DNA of 64,000 nt, taken from Terribacillus halophilus. Lineage in GTDB: Bacteria; Bacillota; Bacilli; Bacillales; Amphibacillaceae. The position numbers and the translations under genes were made by a program. This document shows positions 9,238 to 17,173 of the stretch, piece after piece. Position 1 is the first letter of the stretch; every line of letters starts with the position of its first letter. Location: contig NZ_FMZB01000001.1 of NCBI RefSeq assembly GCF_900101385.1, positions 434,001-498,000 of the forward strand. The letters run 5' to 3'. A model generated the notes under the pieces. That model was not told the origin of the DNA. It saw only the letters and a list, made by a program, of their open reading frames with translations, and made no database searches.

Positions 9238-9244
9238 GTAAACG

Positions 9245-10129
9245 ATGCGTATAACACAAAGTATGATGTCCGACCGCATGCTGCGTAACTTGAGCAACAG
9301 TTACAGTGACTTGAACAAATACTCTGAACAGCTGTCTTCGGGTAAGAAGATCACCAAGCCATCCGACGACCCGGTTGTTGCGACGAAAGGTATGAGCTAT
9401 CGGACCGAGGTTCGGGATGTTGAGCAGTATAAACGGAATCTTTCCGAGGCGCAGAGCTGGATTGATAACTCAGATTCGGCTTTGAGTAATGCCACCAGTG
9501 CTTTGCAGCGTATTCGCGAACTGGCTGTCCAGGCAAGCAATGGTACATATGAAGAAGGACAGCGAGGCAATATTGCCGAGGAAGTAGATCAGCTGAAAGA
9601 GCAGCTGGCGACGATTGCGAATACGCAAGTGAATGAGAAGTATATTTTTAATGGGTCTGCTACGAACACTGCACCAGTTACGATTAACGAGGATGGAAGT
9701 GCTACGGTGGATTTCAATTCCAATGCTGTTAATCTTACATTATCCAATGGTGTGGATATGAAGATCAACGTCGATGGTGGTGCAGTTTTTGGTGAAAAAT
9801 TATTCAACGACCTGGAGAATTTCTCAGCTGCACTCCGCTCGGACGGTTCTGATGAAGACTTAGATCAATATATCGGACTAATTGATGAGAATGTCAACAA
9901 TCTTGTAAACGAACGTGCGGATATAGGTGCCAGGATGAACCGAATGGATCTTGTAGCGTCTCGTTTGGGTGATCAGGAATTATCGGCTACCGAGCTCATG
10001 TCCAATAATGAAGATGCCGAGATGGAGGAAGTCATCATGAATCTCGTGTCCCAGGAGGCAGTCCATCGTGCTGCAATGTCAGCAGGGGCACGTATCATCC
10101 AACCGACTTTGATGGACTTCTTGCGATAA
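9245..10129 (+). CDS. flgL: Flagellar hook-associated protein 3, FlgL
   Basis: FlgL is the second hook-filament junction protein, a flagellin homologue. The 294-residue protein starts MRITQSMMSDRMLRNL, shows the flagellin N-terminal block LSSGKKITKPSDDP, and ends with the D0 helix VSQEAVHRAAMSAGARII. Length matches the family. A terminator follows about 10 bases after the stop codon. Confidence 0.97.
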   Translation: MRITQSMMSDRMLRNLSNSYSDLNKYSEQLSSGKKITKPSDDPVVATKGMSYRTEVRDVEQYKRNLSEAQSWIDNSDSALSNATSALQRIRELAVQASNGTYEEGQRGNIAEEVDQLKEQLATIANTQVNEKYIFNGSATNTAPVTINEDGSATVDFNSNAVNLTLSNGVDMKINVDGGAVFGEKLFNDLENFSAALRSDGSDEDLDQYIGLIDENVNNLVNERADIGARMNRMDLVASRLGDQELSATELMSNNEDAEMEEVIMNLVSQEAVHRAAMSAGARIIQPTLMDFLR

Positions 10130-10137
10130 AAATAGAT

Positions 10138-10166
10138 AAAGCTCTGCCAGCTGGCGGAGCTTTTTG
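10138..10166 (+). terminator. Terminator after flgL
   Basis: An 11-bp stem with one U.G pair (AAAGCTCTGCC/GGCGGAGCTTT), an AGCT loop and a T-run. It is probably partial, because yviE, fliW and csrA follow closely with no clear promoter of their own. Confidence 0.75.
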
Positions 10167-10186
10167 TGTAGAAAGGGGAGATACGC

Positions 10187-10780
10187 ATGCAGATGCCGCA
10201 AGTACGGCTGCAATCCGAGCAAGCTAAAATCAGTCTTCATACAACAGATGCAAAAGTAAACATACAGCAGCCGGGTTTAGAGCAATCCATCCATCAGCCA
10301 CAAGCTGAAATTACAATGCATACAACACCATCCAAGCTGACGATAGACCAAACTCAAGCATGGAATGATATGGATTTGAAATCTGTTTTCAAACGGACAG
10401 AGGATTTTGCCGAGTTAGGTAAGAAATCCTACTTGGAAGGGATAACCCGCCGTGTACAGGAAGGCAAGGAAATGATGGAGATCGAGAAAGGCGGCGATCC
10501 AATCGTTGCGCAGTCCAAACGGATAGATGAGCGTAAATTGAAGGACTTTGCAATTGGGTGGATACCTTCGCGTTTTGCTGTGAAGATTGATTACCAGCCA
10601 TCTGAGTTGGATATCGATGTGAAGGTTAATCGTCCGGAGATTCAACATACCCCGCGACACCCGCAGATCAATTACCAGCCAGGACAAGTGGATACAGGCA
10701 TTGCGCAGTATCAGTCGCTGAAGGTAGACTTTGAGAATTTGAAATTCCATGGGGTCAATGGATTCGAGATGAATATATAA
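10187..10780 (+). CDS. yviE: YviE family protein (DUF6470)
   Basis: The 197-residue protein starts MQMPQVRLQSEQAKISL and repeats short strands of the type IQQPxxx and INYQPxQ, which is the YviE/DUF6470 pattern. Its function is unknown. It is always found between flgL and fliW in Bacillaceae, so a flagellar role is likely. No signal peptide or membrane segment is seen. Confidence 0.85.
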   Translation: MQMPQVRLQSEQAKISLHTTDAKVNIQQPGLEQSIHQPQAEITMHTTPSKLTIDQTQAWNDMDLKSVFKRTEDFAELGKKSYLEGITRRVQEGKEMMEIEKGGDPIVAQSKRIDERKLKDFAIGWIPSRFAVKIDYQPSELDIDVKVNRPEIQHTPRHPQINYQPGQVDTGIAQYQSLKVDFENLKFHGVNGFEMNI

Positions 10781-10791
10781 GGAGTTCAATC

Positions 10792-11229
10792 ATGAATATC
10801 GAAACGAAATATTTTGGCAGTATGACAGTAGAGGAAGAAAAAGTGATCCGTTTTGAAAAGGGGTTGCCAGGATTCCAGGATGAAACCGACTTTGTACTGA
10901 TCGATTTTCCGGATAATCCGGTATTTCAGATTTTGCAAAGTACTAAAACATCTCCCGTGGCTTTTGTGGTGGCTAGTCCTTATCATTTTCACAAAGCTTA
11001 TGCTTTTGATTTGGACGAATCCATAAAAGAAGCGTTAGAAATCACAAAAGCGGAGCATGTGAATGTATTAGCTATTTTGACGTTGCGCGATCCTTTTGCC
11101 AACAGCACCATTAACTTACAGGCACCGCTGATCATCAACGGAGAGTCACGAAAGGCACAGCAAATCATCCTATCTGATGCATATTCTTCCCGTACCCCTT
11201 TGCAAGCAGAGAAAGCGAGTGTGGAATAA
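10792..11229 (+). CDS. fliW: Flagellar assembly factor FliW
   Basis: FliW (145 residues) binds both flagellin and CsrA. Free flagellin displaces CsrA from FliW, which lets CsrA repress hag translation. The family motifs [15 protein letters not shown] near residues 24-38 and the C-terminal PLIIN block are present. Its stop codon overlaps the csrA start by one base (TAATG), indicating coupled synthesis of the two partners. It starts after AAGGAG. Confidence 0.96.
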   Translation: MNIETKYFGSMTVEEEKVIRFEKGLPGFQDETDFVLIDFPDNPVFQILQSTKTSPVAFVVASPYHFHKAYAFDLDESIKEALEITKAEHVNVLAILTLRDPFANSTINLQAPLIINGESRKAQQIILSDAYSSRTPLQAEKASVE

Positions 11230-11459
11230 TGCTTGTTTTGACGAGAAAAGTTGGCGAATCACTTCAAATCGGTGATGACATAGAATTGAAAGTCCTCAGT
11301 ATTGACGGTGAACAAATCAAGCTAGGCATCGATGCGCCAAGGGATATTGCCATCCATAGAAAGGAAGTCTATCTGGCCATTGAGCAGGAAAATAGTACTG
11401 CAGCAGACACATCCGTCGATTTACTCAATTTCTTAAAAAATAATGGTGAAAAAAGCTAA
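11229..11459 (+). CDS. csrA: Carbon storage regulator CsrA
   Basis: CsrA is a dimeric RNA-binding protein that blocks the hag ribosome-binding site. The 76-residue sequence carries the canonical [18 protein letters not shown] start, the [16 protein letters not shown] core and an acidic tail. The last codon region overlaps the -35 element of the hag promoter. A matching target stem-loop lies in the hag leader about 80 bases downstream. Confidence 0.97.
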   Translation: MLVLTRKVGESLQIGDDIELKVLSIDGEQIKLGIDAPRDIAIHRKEVYLAIEQENSTAADTSVDLLNFLKNNGEKS

Positions 11460-11483
11460 ACAAGTGCTAAAATCCTCCGATAT
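11457..11483 (+). promoter_or_regulatory. Sigma-D promoter of hag
   Basis: TAAA (11457-11460), exactly 15 bases, then TCCGATAT (11476-11483) match the sigma-D consensus at 11 of 12 positions. The -35 element includes the csrA stop codon. The expected transcript start is about 11490. Confidence 0.9.
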
Positions 11484-11487
11484 AAAT

Positions 11488-11575
11488 AGTACAGCACAGG
11501 AAAGCAGCGGGCGGCCGACCGCTGCAGACCGTGAAAACCACAAGGATGTGGGCTGTACTTACACTCAAGGAGGAA
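11488..11575 (+). promoter_or_regulatory. Structured hag leader with CsrA-binding hairpin
   Basis: Three helices can be drawn: an outer stem AGTACAGC/GCTGTACT (11488-11495 with 11552-11559), a hairpin GCAGCGG/CCGCTGC (11504-11510 with 11519-11525), and a hairpin CCACA-AGGA-TGTGG (11538-11551) whose loop is AGGA. The last contains ACAAGGATGT, a full match to the CsrA consensus. A second GGA site is the Shine-Dalgarno AAGGAGGA at 11567-11574. In B. subtilis CsrA also uses two hag leader sites, one over the Shine-Dalgarno. The fold is inferred by eye. Confidence 0.75.
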
Positions 11576-11582
11576 TTTTATA

Positions 11583-12947
11583 ATGAGAATTAATCACAAC
11601 ATCGCTGCGCTTAACACTTACAACAAGCTAAGCAGCAACACATCTGCAACACAAGGATCTTTGGAGAAACTTTCTTCTGGTCTTAAAATCAACAAAGCAG
11701 GAGACGACGCTGCAGGTCTAGCAATCTCCGAAAAAATGCGTGGTCAGATCCGTGGTCTTGACATGGCAACAAAAAACGCACAAGATGGTATCTCTTTGAT
11801 CCAGACTGGCGAGGGTGCTTTGAATGAAACTCATTCCATCCTTCAGCGTATGCGTGAACTTGCTGTTCAATCTTCCAACGATTCTAACAACGACAACGAC
11901 CGTGCAGAACTTCAAAAAGAAGTTGACCAACTAGCACAAGAAATCACTCGTATCTCTTCTGATACTGAGTTCAACACGAAAAAACTTATCGACGGTACTG
12001 CTCAGGATCTTACTTTCCACATCGGATCTAACGAAGGTCAAAGCATCAGCTTGTCCATCAACGACATGAGCTCTGGTGCATTGGCTGTAGGTACACAAGG
12101 TACTGTATCTGAAGACCAAGGAACTATCGTAGATAAAGACGGCACTACAATTGCTACTTATGTAGAAGCTGATGATGCTAATGGCATTAAAGCTGGTTAC
12201 TACAAAGGTGATGGTCAGGATACATCTGCTGCTAACCTAGCAATCGTTGGTGACAAACTTGCAGCTGGTAAAACTGCTGTAACAGAAGGTATCAACATTT
12301 CTGACAAAGCATCAGCAAGCACTGCAATCACAACTATCCAAACTGCTATTGATAATGTATCAGCAGAACGTTCTAAACTAGGTGCTGTTCAAAACCGTCT
12401 TGATCACACAATCAACAACTTGAGCACATCTTCTGAAAACCTAACAGCTGCGGAATCTCGTATCCGCGACGTTGATTACAGCTTCGCTGCATAAGCAGCA
12501 AGCAATAGTCGTCCTAACTGGGAACGGTTAGTGATTATGATCGGGTGAATTGCTGGAAACCCCTGAAGCTATCTACTCCACAGCGGAGCCGGAAACGGCA
12601 GACGTGATGGGTTGAAAAGGAGATAGATTGGGCAATCAGCAGCCAAGCTCCTGTGATGAAAATCTGGAGAAGGTTCAACGACTAGGAAACCGCCTACGGT
12701 GAAAGCTATGGCGATGAAACCATAGGTGAGATAGCAACTTTGCTGCGAGCTATCGATCCGAAGTGCCCGACCCCTACTAGTATTAGAGGGTGAAGATATA
12801 GTCTAGTCATTCATGAAAGTGGATGTTCGCACGATGGCGAAAGAAATGATGAACTTCACTAAGAACAACATCCTTTCTCAAGCAGCTCAGTCTATGTTGG
12901 CTCAAGCTAACCAGCAGCCACAAGGCGTTCTTCAATTGCTTCAATAA
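11583..12947 (+). CDS. hag: Flagellin Hag, split gene: exon 1 11583-12476, exon 2 12834-12947
   Basis: Flagellin is the filament subunit, exported by the flagellar type III system. Exon 1 encodes residues 1-298, from MRINHNIAALNTYN through the D1 region to SRIRDVD. Reading on gives YSFAA and a stop at 12494, which would remove the C-terminal D0 helix. Exon 2 encodes 37 residues starting MAKEMMNFTKNNILSQ and ending QGVLQLLQ. Joining 12476 to 12834 gives RDVD-MAKEMM in frame, the standard Bacillus flagellin C-terminus, for a 335-residue protein. The intervening 357 bases form a group I intron. Codons in both exons are of the highly expressed type (CGT, AAC, GAA, CTT). Control is by the sigma-D promoter and CsrA leader; a strong terminator follows. 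Confidence 0.9.
12477..12833 (+). ncRNA. Group I self-splicing intron in hag (no internal ORF)
   Basis: All four core elements are present: P (AATTGCTGGAAACC, 12548-12561), Q (AATCAGCAGCCAAG, 12634-12647), R (GTTCAACGACTAG, 12673-12685) and S (AAGATATAGTCT, 12793-12804). P4 pairs TGCTG 12551-12555 with CAGCA 12637-12641; P7 pairs GACTA 12680-12684 with TAGTC 12799-12803. P1 pairs exon bases 12471-12476 and intron bases 12477-12478 with 12506-12513, with one U-U mismatch and a U.G pair at the 5' splice site (12476/12508). P2 is CTAAC/GTTAG (12514-12518/12527-12531). The intron ends in G (12833). Extra hairpins CTATGG/CCATAG and GATAGC/GCTATC between R and S suggest subgroup IA. There is no homing endonuclease. 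Confidence 0.9.
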
Positions 12948-12968
12948 GTTCTTGAAGAGCTTAACTTT

Positions 12969-13009
12969 AAAAATCGCACAAGGCGTCTAACGCCTGTGCG
13001 ATTTTTTTG
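12969..13009 (+). terminator. Terminator of hag
   Basis: A long stem (ATCGCACA-A-GGCG paired with CGCC-TGTGCGAT) is followed by seven T. It lies 20 bases after the exon 2 stop, which supports exon 2 as the true gene end. Confidence 0.93.
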
Positions 13010-13072
13010 TATGTGCAAATGATAGAGTATACTTGTAGAATGAATATAACTACTTGTATCGGGGGTTAGCTC

Positions 13073-15577
13073 ATGATCATCGATTTCGCTCTCATCTACG
13101 CTGACGGCAGTGGCCAGCTAGAACATACGCTATCAAAAACAGCTAACATGCTGACTGCACGTGGTCACCAAGTAAGGGTGTTCCAATCCTACCGTCCGGA
13201 GATTGCGGAATGGGAGTCTGCTTTGCCGGAGATACATTATTATGGAGAGAAAAGTGGGCTTGAGTATGAAAGCCCAGATTCGTTAATTGAAGGCTATACG
13301 AATAGCCTGCGTCACCATGGCATGCCAGGCGTGATTGTGGCGGTACGAGCACCACTGATGAATTATGTCTGCCGAACAGCTGTGGCGCAGCTGCATGGTT
13401 CGATGCCTCGGATCTTTTCTTGGCTGCAGGGTGCGCCTGAAGAATATGGTTACGAAGAGGCGCTTAAATTCAGTGATCGACATTTGGTGATGAATGAACA
13501 GTTGGAGGAAGCGGTGCGGCGTTACGCTTTTCAAGAGCAGTGGCTGCATATGATCGGGGAACCGATTCTACTGGAGAAGCCTGATATTATTCCTCGCCCT
13601 GAAGCGAAAGCGCATTTCATCTCTGTCGGGGAGTTATCTTTGTTCGATAACCATTATGAGCAAGTTTTTGCTGCTTTTCAGGCTACCCAAAACAAGGCTG
13701 CTTTAACGATTATTGGGGAAGGACCTGATAAGGCAGCAATCCAGGACATGGCTCAAGAAATGGAAATCGAGAAATCGACTGTATGGAAAGATGCAGCGGA
13801 GGACTTTTGGCAGGTTGTGGAATCAGCGACAGCGCTGATCGTTAACGGTAACTATGAAGCATCACATCGTCTAACGGTGGAAGCATTAGCTAGGGGAATG
13901 GTGCCGGTAGTTGAGGGGAACAGTGAGACGCTGCCAACTTTAGCTGATTTGCCGGCGGTTGCACAAGGTGTATATGAACTGCCTTCAGCAGAGGATTGTC
14001 AGGAGCTGGCCGAGCCATATCATATGGAATCGGTAATGGATCGTCTGGAAACAGCTTTGCAGGAGGAAAGCTTTGCTGATATTCCGCTGCAAGTTATACA
14101 TGATCCGCAATATCTTTATTATAAAGTGTTGGATGATATTTTAACTTGTGCCATTAATGGATCCGAATTGGTGATACAGACAGAAGATGAGGTCGACTAT
14201 CTAGCGAGCTTCTTCACACAACGGTACATAAATGAAGAGTTCGATCCGGTTGACATAGAGGTAAACAGGCAGGCTGCTTATCCCAAAGTAGAATCTGTCG
14301 ACTATCATTATACACGAGCATCGGTCCGGCTTTTGTTGATTCAAACTTGGAAAGAGCAAGATAGATCGGAGAAAGTGTACTGCCGATTGGAGTTGATTAA
14401 CAAGGCTGGTACATGGAAAATCGATCAGCTAAAGCGGGAAGCACCTTACCGACCGGAGGAACAATCGATATCTCCGACAGGTCGGAAAAAGCTGGTCATG
14501 GTAGCTCGTAATAGCAGCGGCTCGAATACGTATGCTTTGGCAAAGCATATTCCAGAAGCTATCCACGAATCCTTCGATGCAGAACTGCTTCAGCAACAGG
14601 AAACCCAGGAGTATCAGGAAAAAGTCAAAGCTGCCGATGTACTGATCATTACGGAAGCAAATATCAGGCATAACAAAAAGCTGTACAATCCGAACCAGCT
14701 GATCATCGATACGTGGCATGGCTTCCCATTGAAAGCTATGGGGTTCCAGGATAAGAATGAACAGAATAAGCATGTGCTGGCGGATCGTTGGGGAAGCATA
14801 AATTATGTATGTTCTTATTCTGATTTTTTTAGTGACTTGATGATACGCTGTTTCAAATTGAATCCTGAACATATCAAGCTGACTGGGGCACCGCGGAATG
14901 ATTTACTGCTTCAGCGGCCGGATACACTTTTCCTGAAAGAAGAATTCGATATCGACTCAAGCGAAAGCCGGATGGTATTCTTTATGCCGACGTACCGGCA
15001 AGTGGCGCATAATGACCGAGCGGATACGAATTTGAATCGGGATAATTTGTTTGGCATGGATAGCTTTGATAATGATCAGTTTTATGATTTCTTGGAGCAA
15101 GAAAATCTGGAGCTGATTGTGAAGCTGCATCCAGCAGAGGAAAAGCTGTTTTTGAATCATTTTGAAATGCAGACGCGTGTCCATTTACTTACGGATGAAA
15201 TGCTGACTCGCTATGGGGTGGATCTATATGAAATCATGCCGTTAGTCGATATGCTCATAACAGATTATTCTTCGATTTATTTCGATTACTTGCTTTTGGA
15301 TAAGCCTATCGTCTATACGCCTGTGGATCTTCATTCATATCAGCAGAATCGGGGATTTATCCTCGACTCGTACGCAAACTGGACACCTGGTCCCAAAGTG
15401 ACGACACAAGAGGGATTGCAAGATGCATTGGCATCTTTTATAGAAAACCCTTCTTGGTATGGTGCGGAGCGAAAACAGATCCGGGACCGAGTACATCACT
15501 ATCAGGATGGTAAGTCTTCAGAACGAGTGTGGGGGTTTATCCAGGAGAAGATAGCTGCCTATACACAGCCAGTATGA
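13073..15577 (+). CDS. Fused glycosyltransferase / CDP-glycerol glycerophosphotransferase
   Basis: The 834-residue protein has two enzymatic halves. Residues about 1-310 look like a GT-B (family 4-type) glycosyltransferase: FISVGELSLFDNH, IIGEGPDKAAI and VNGNYEASHRLTVEALARGMVPV, the usual C-lobe nucleotide-sugar site. Residues about 475-830 are a TagB/TagF-like glycerophosphotransferase: LIIDTWHGFPLKAMG, LTGAPRNDLLL, FMPTYR, and the DMLITDYSSIYFDYLLLDKPIVY signature. Such enzymes transfer glycerol phosphate from CDP-glycerol in teichoic-acid-type synthesis. A middle segment of about 100 residues is unassigned. The position between hag and flaG-fliD is where flagellin-modification genes often lie, so a filament or wall-glycopolymer role is possible but unproven. 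The start is ATG 13073 after a weak GGGGG site. Confidence 0.85.
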   Translation: MIIDFALIYADGSGQLEHTLSKTANMLTARGHQVRVFQSYRPEIAEWESALPEIHYYGEKSGLEYESPDSLIEGYTNSLRHHGMPGVIVAVRAPLMNYVCRTAVAQLHGSMPRIFSWLQGAPEEYGYEEALKFSDRHLVMNEQLEEAVRRYAFQEQWLHMIGEPILLEKPDIIPRPEAKAHFISVGELSLFDNHYEQVFAAFQATQNKAALTIIGEGPDKAAIQDMAQEMEIEKSTVWKDAAEDFWQVVESATALIVNGNYEASHRLTVEALARGMVPVVEGNSETLPTLADLPAVAQGVYELPSAEDCQELAEPYHMESVMDRLETALQEESFADIPLQVIHDPQYLYYKVLDDILTCAINGSELVIQTEDEVDYLASFFTQRYINEEFDPVDIEVNRQAAYPKVESVDYHYTRASVRLLLIQTWKEQDRSEKVYCRLELINKAGTWKIDQLKREAPYRPEEQSISPTGRKKLVMVARNSSGSNTYALAKHIPEAIHESFDAELLQQQETQEYQEKVKAADVLIITEANIRHNKKLYNPNQLIIDTWHGFPLKAMGFQDKNEQNKHVLADRWGSINYVCSYSDFFSDLMIRCFKLNPEHIKLTGAPRNDLLLQRPDTLFLKEEFDIDSSESRMVFFMPTYRQVAHNDRADTNLNRDNLFGMDSFDNDQFYDFLEQENLELIVKLHPAEEKLFLNHFEMQTRVHLLTDEMLTRYGVDLYEIMPLVDMLITDYSSIYFDYLLLDKPIVYTPVDLHSYQQNRGFILDSYANWTPGPKVTTQEGLQDALASFIENPSWYGAERKQIRDRVHHYQDGKSSERVWGFIQEKIAAYTQPV

Positions 15578-15604
15578 ACCGCCTTTAGAGGGCGGTTTAT
15601 TTAT
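15577..15604 (+). terminator. Terminator after the glycosyltransferase fusion gene
   Basis: AACCGCC/GGGCGGTT stem with a short loop, followed by TTATTTATTA. It begins at the last base of the stop codon. Confidence 0.75.
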
Positions 15605-15636
15605 TACTTTTGGAGGAAGAATTTTTGAATTAATAG

Positions 15637-15662
15637 GTTTTAGATACATTTGTTATGGGTAT
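15637..15662 (+). promoter_or_regulatory. Sigma-B-type promoter before the RsbR paralogue
   Basis: GTTTTA (15637-15642), 14 bases, GGGTAT (15657-15662). This matches the sigma-B consensus GTTTAA-N12-14-GGGWAW in 11 of 12 positions. It would give a leader of about 130 bases. Confidence 0.65.
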
Positions 15663-15718
15663 AGAGAGGGGTACAATCTTCCTGGTTCAAGAGGGAGGGT
15701 TGGTTTCCAGATTATTAC

Positions 15719-15754
15719 TTGTAAATTTACAAAAATGGCGAAATTACATATATT
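15719..15754 (+). promoter_or_regulatory. Second promoter with overlapping 14-bp palindrome
   Basis: A perfect palindrome TTGTAAATTTACAA (15719-15732) contains a -35-like TTTACA (15726-15731), followed after 17 bases by TATATT (15749-15754). A regulator bound to the palindrome would block this vegetative-type promoter. The cognate regulator is unknown. Confidence 0.5.
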
Positions 15755-15796
15755 TATACTTATAAAGGTCAAATGAACCCCAGGAGGAGCAGAAAA

Positions 15797-16642
15797 ATGC
15801 ATAGGAATAAGGACTTGTATTTGTTTTTGGAACGAAAAGCGAAAGACCTTACTGAAAATTGGTACTTACAGCTTGATAAAAAGAATAGTTCTGGTGTGTA
15901 CGCTTCCAGTGATCCGGAAACGATAGAAACCCTCAAAAAGCAAAACTACGACTTTCATCTTCACTTCTTTCGTATATTTATTGAAGATAAAGAGACATTC
16001 GGTAATAATTTTGAAGAGTGGGTTATTTCAATTGCGCGTGATGAGAATCATCTAAGGACTCCTACGCATCAAATAATTCGGGAATTTATGGTCACAAGGG
16101 GACAGCATCTTGACTTGATTCATGAATTTTATCGTTTACATAAAGACACGATTGCACCAGAAATGCTTGATCTTTGGAATCGCGAAATAATTACAGCTTT
16201 TGATCAGGTGATCCTTAAAGTAACAGAGGAAATGCATCATTTTTCGAATCGAAAGCTGCAAGCACAACAAGAAATGATCAATGAACTTAGTTCGCCTGTC
16301 ATTCTGCTGAATGATACGACAGCCCTGCTGCCATTGGTAGGTGACATCGACACAAATCGGGCAAAACTGATTCTGGAGAACACGCTTCGCGAATGTACGG
16401 AGCAGGATGTTGACTTATTGTTCATCGATCTCTCTGGTGTTATCATCATCGATACGATGGTTGCCCAGCAAATTTTTTATCTTGTGGAAGCGTTGAAGCT
16501 GGTTGGTGTGGAAACTGTGATTTCTGGCATGCGCCCTGAAATTGCCCAGACGGCAGTCCAGCTGGGTGTCAGTTTCAATGCCAGAACAACAGCAACTTTG
16601 ACGCAGGCAATCCGTACTAGCAATCGTATCTCAATTAATTAA
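15797..16642 (+). CDS. RsbR-type stressosome co-antagonist (STAS domain)
   Basis: The 281-residue protein has a variable N-terminal domain of the RsbR non-heme globin type (residues about 1-150) and a C-terminal STAS domain (about 160-275) with TTALLPLVGDID and LIDLSGVIIIDTMVAQ. Thr220 in DTMVA corresponds to an RsbT phosphorylation site of RsbR. Paralogues form the cytosolic stressosome that triggers the sigma-B cascade. I chose ATG 15797, seven bases after AGGAGGAG; an upstream in-frame ATG at 15773 lies before that site. Its place inside the flagellar cluster is unusual, and a sigma-B-type promoter lies upstream. Which paralogue it is cannot be decided here. Confidence 0.85.
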   Translation: MHRNKDLYLFLERKAKDLTENWYLQLDKKNSSGVYASSDPETIETLKKQNYDFHLHFFRIFIEDKETFGNNFEEWVISIARDENHLRTPTHQIIREFMVTRGQHLDLIHEFYRLHKDTIAPEMLDLWNREIITAFDQVILKVTEEMHHFSNRKLQAQQEMINELSSPVILLNDTTALLPLVGDIDTNRAKLILENTLRECTEQDVDLLFIDLSGVIIIDTMVAQQIFYLVEALKLVGVETVISGMRPEIAQTAVQLGVSFNARTTATLTQAIRTSNRISIN

Positions 16643-16689
16643 CATTCTGTATGGAAGATGGTGGCATAGTCTTTCATGATGACCAGCAA

Positions 16690-16719
16690 ACGGGTACAGA
16701 AAGCTGTACCTGTTTTTTT
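16690..16719 (+). terminator. Terminator after the RsbR paralogue
   Basis: A 10-bp stem with one G.U pair (ACGGGTACAG/CTGTACCTGT), a 4-nt loop and seven T. Confidence 0.88.
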
Positions 16720-16740
16720 ACGCATTTTTGTTCTTCTCGC

Positions 16741-16767
16741 TTCACTTTCCGATTATCCTGCCGATAT
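16741..16767 (+). promoter_or_regulatory. Sigma-D-type promoter of flaG-fliDST
   Basis: A perfect sigma-D -10 element GCCGATAT (16760-16767) with TTCA at the -35 position 15 bases upstream (2 of 4 matches to TAAA). It lies 34 bases before flaG. Confidence 0.65.
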
Positions 16768-16801
16768 AATAAGAAACGCATGTGCAAGGAGTTGGCCTTT
16801 G

Positions 16802-17158
16802 ATGATAGATAAATTATCTTCTTCCGCTTCACAGCATGTTACACACCAGTCGGGAGATAGTCGTCCCGCAGGAAGCGAAACAATACATAAACAGGAGACC
16901 ACTTCGAATGGCTCCAACCCGTATGTCGATTATGACAAATCAGATATCGAACGAGTAATTGAAACAATGAATCAATTTTTGGAACCGACCCATACAAATA
17001 TGAAATTCGAACTGCATGAAGAACTCGAACGTTATTACGTGACCGTGGTCGATTCCGATACGAACCAAGTTGTGAGAGAGATTCCGCCAAAGAAGTTATT
17101 GGATGCTTATGCAAAAATGGCGGAATTCATGGGTTTACTCGTAGATGAAAAAATATAA
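16802..17158 (+). CDS. flaG: FlaG family flagellar protein
   Basis: The 118-residue protein has a low-complexity N-terminus and the FlaG domain (residues about 45-118): VIETMNQFLEPTHTNMKFELHEE, then VVREIPPKKLLDAYAKMAEFMGLLVDEKI. FlaG affects filament length; it lies before fliD, as usual. I chose ATG 16802, which follows AAGGAG and the sigma-D element; longer in-frame starts lie upstream of that promoter. Confidence 0.92.
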   Translation: MIDKLSSSASQHVTHQSGDSRPAGSETIHKQETTSNGSNPYVDYDKSDIERVIETMNQFLEPTHTNMKFELHEELERYYVTVVDSDTNQVVREIPPKKLLDAYAKMAEFMGLLVDEKI

Positions 17159-17173
17159 AAAGCAGGTGATCAC

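Noticed and set aside
11583-12494. hag as a truncated or pseudogene flagellin
   Set aside because: The conserved C-terminus is present downstream in a compatible frame, codon use is intact in both parts, and the interruption has all core group I intron elements.
12477-12833. Homing endonuclease gene inside the hag intron
   Set aside because: No frame of useful length exists in the 357 bases on either strand; the intron is ORF-less.
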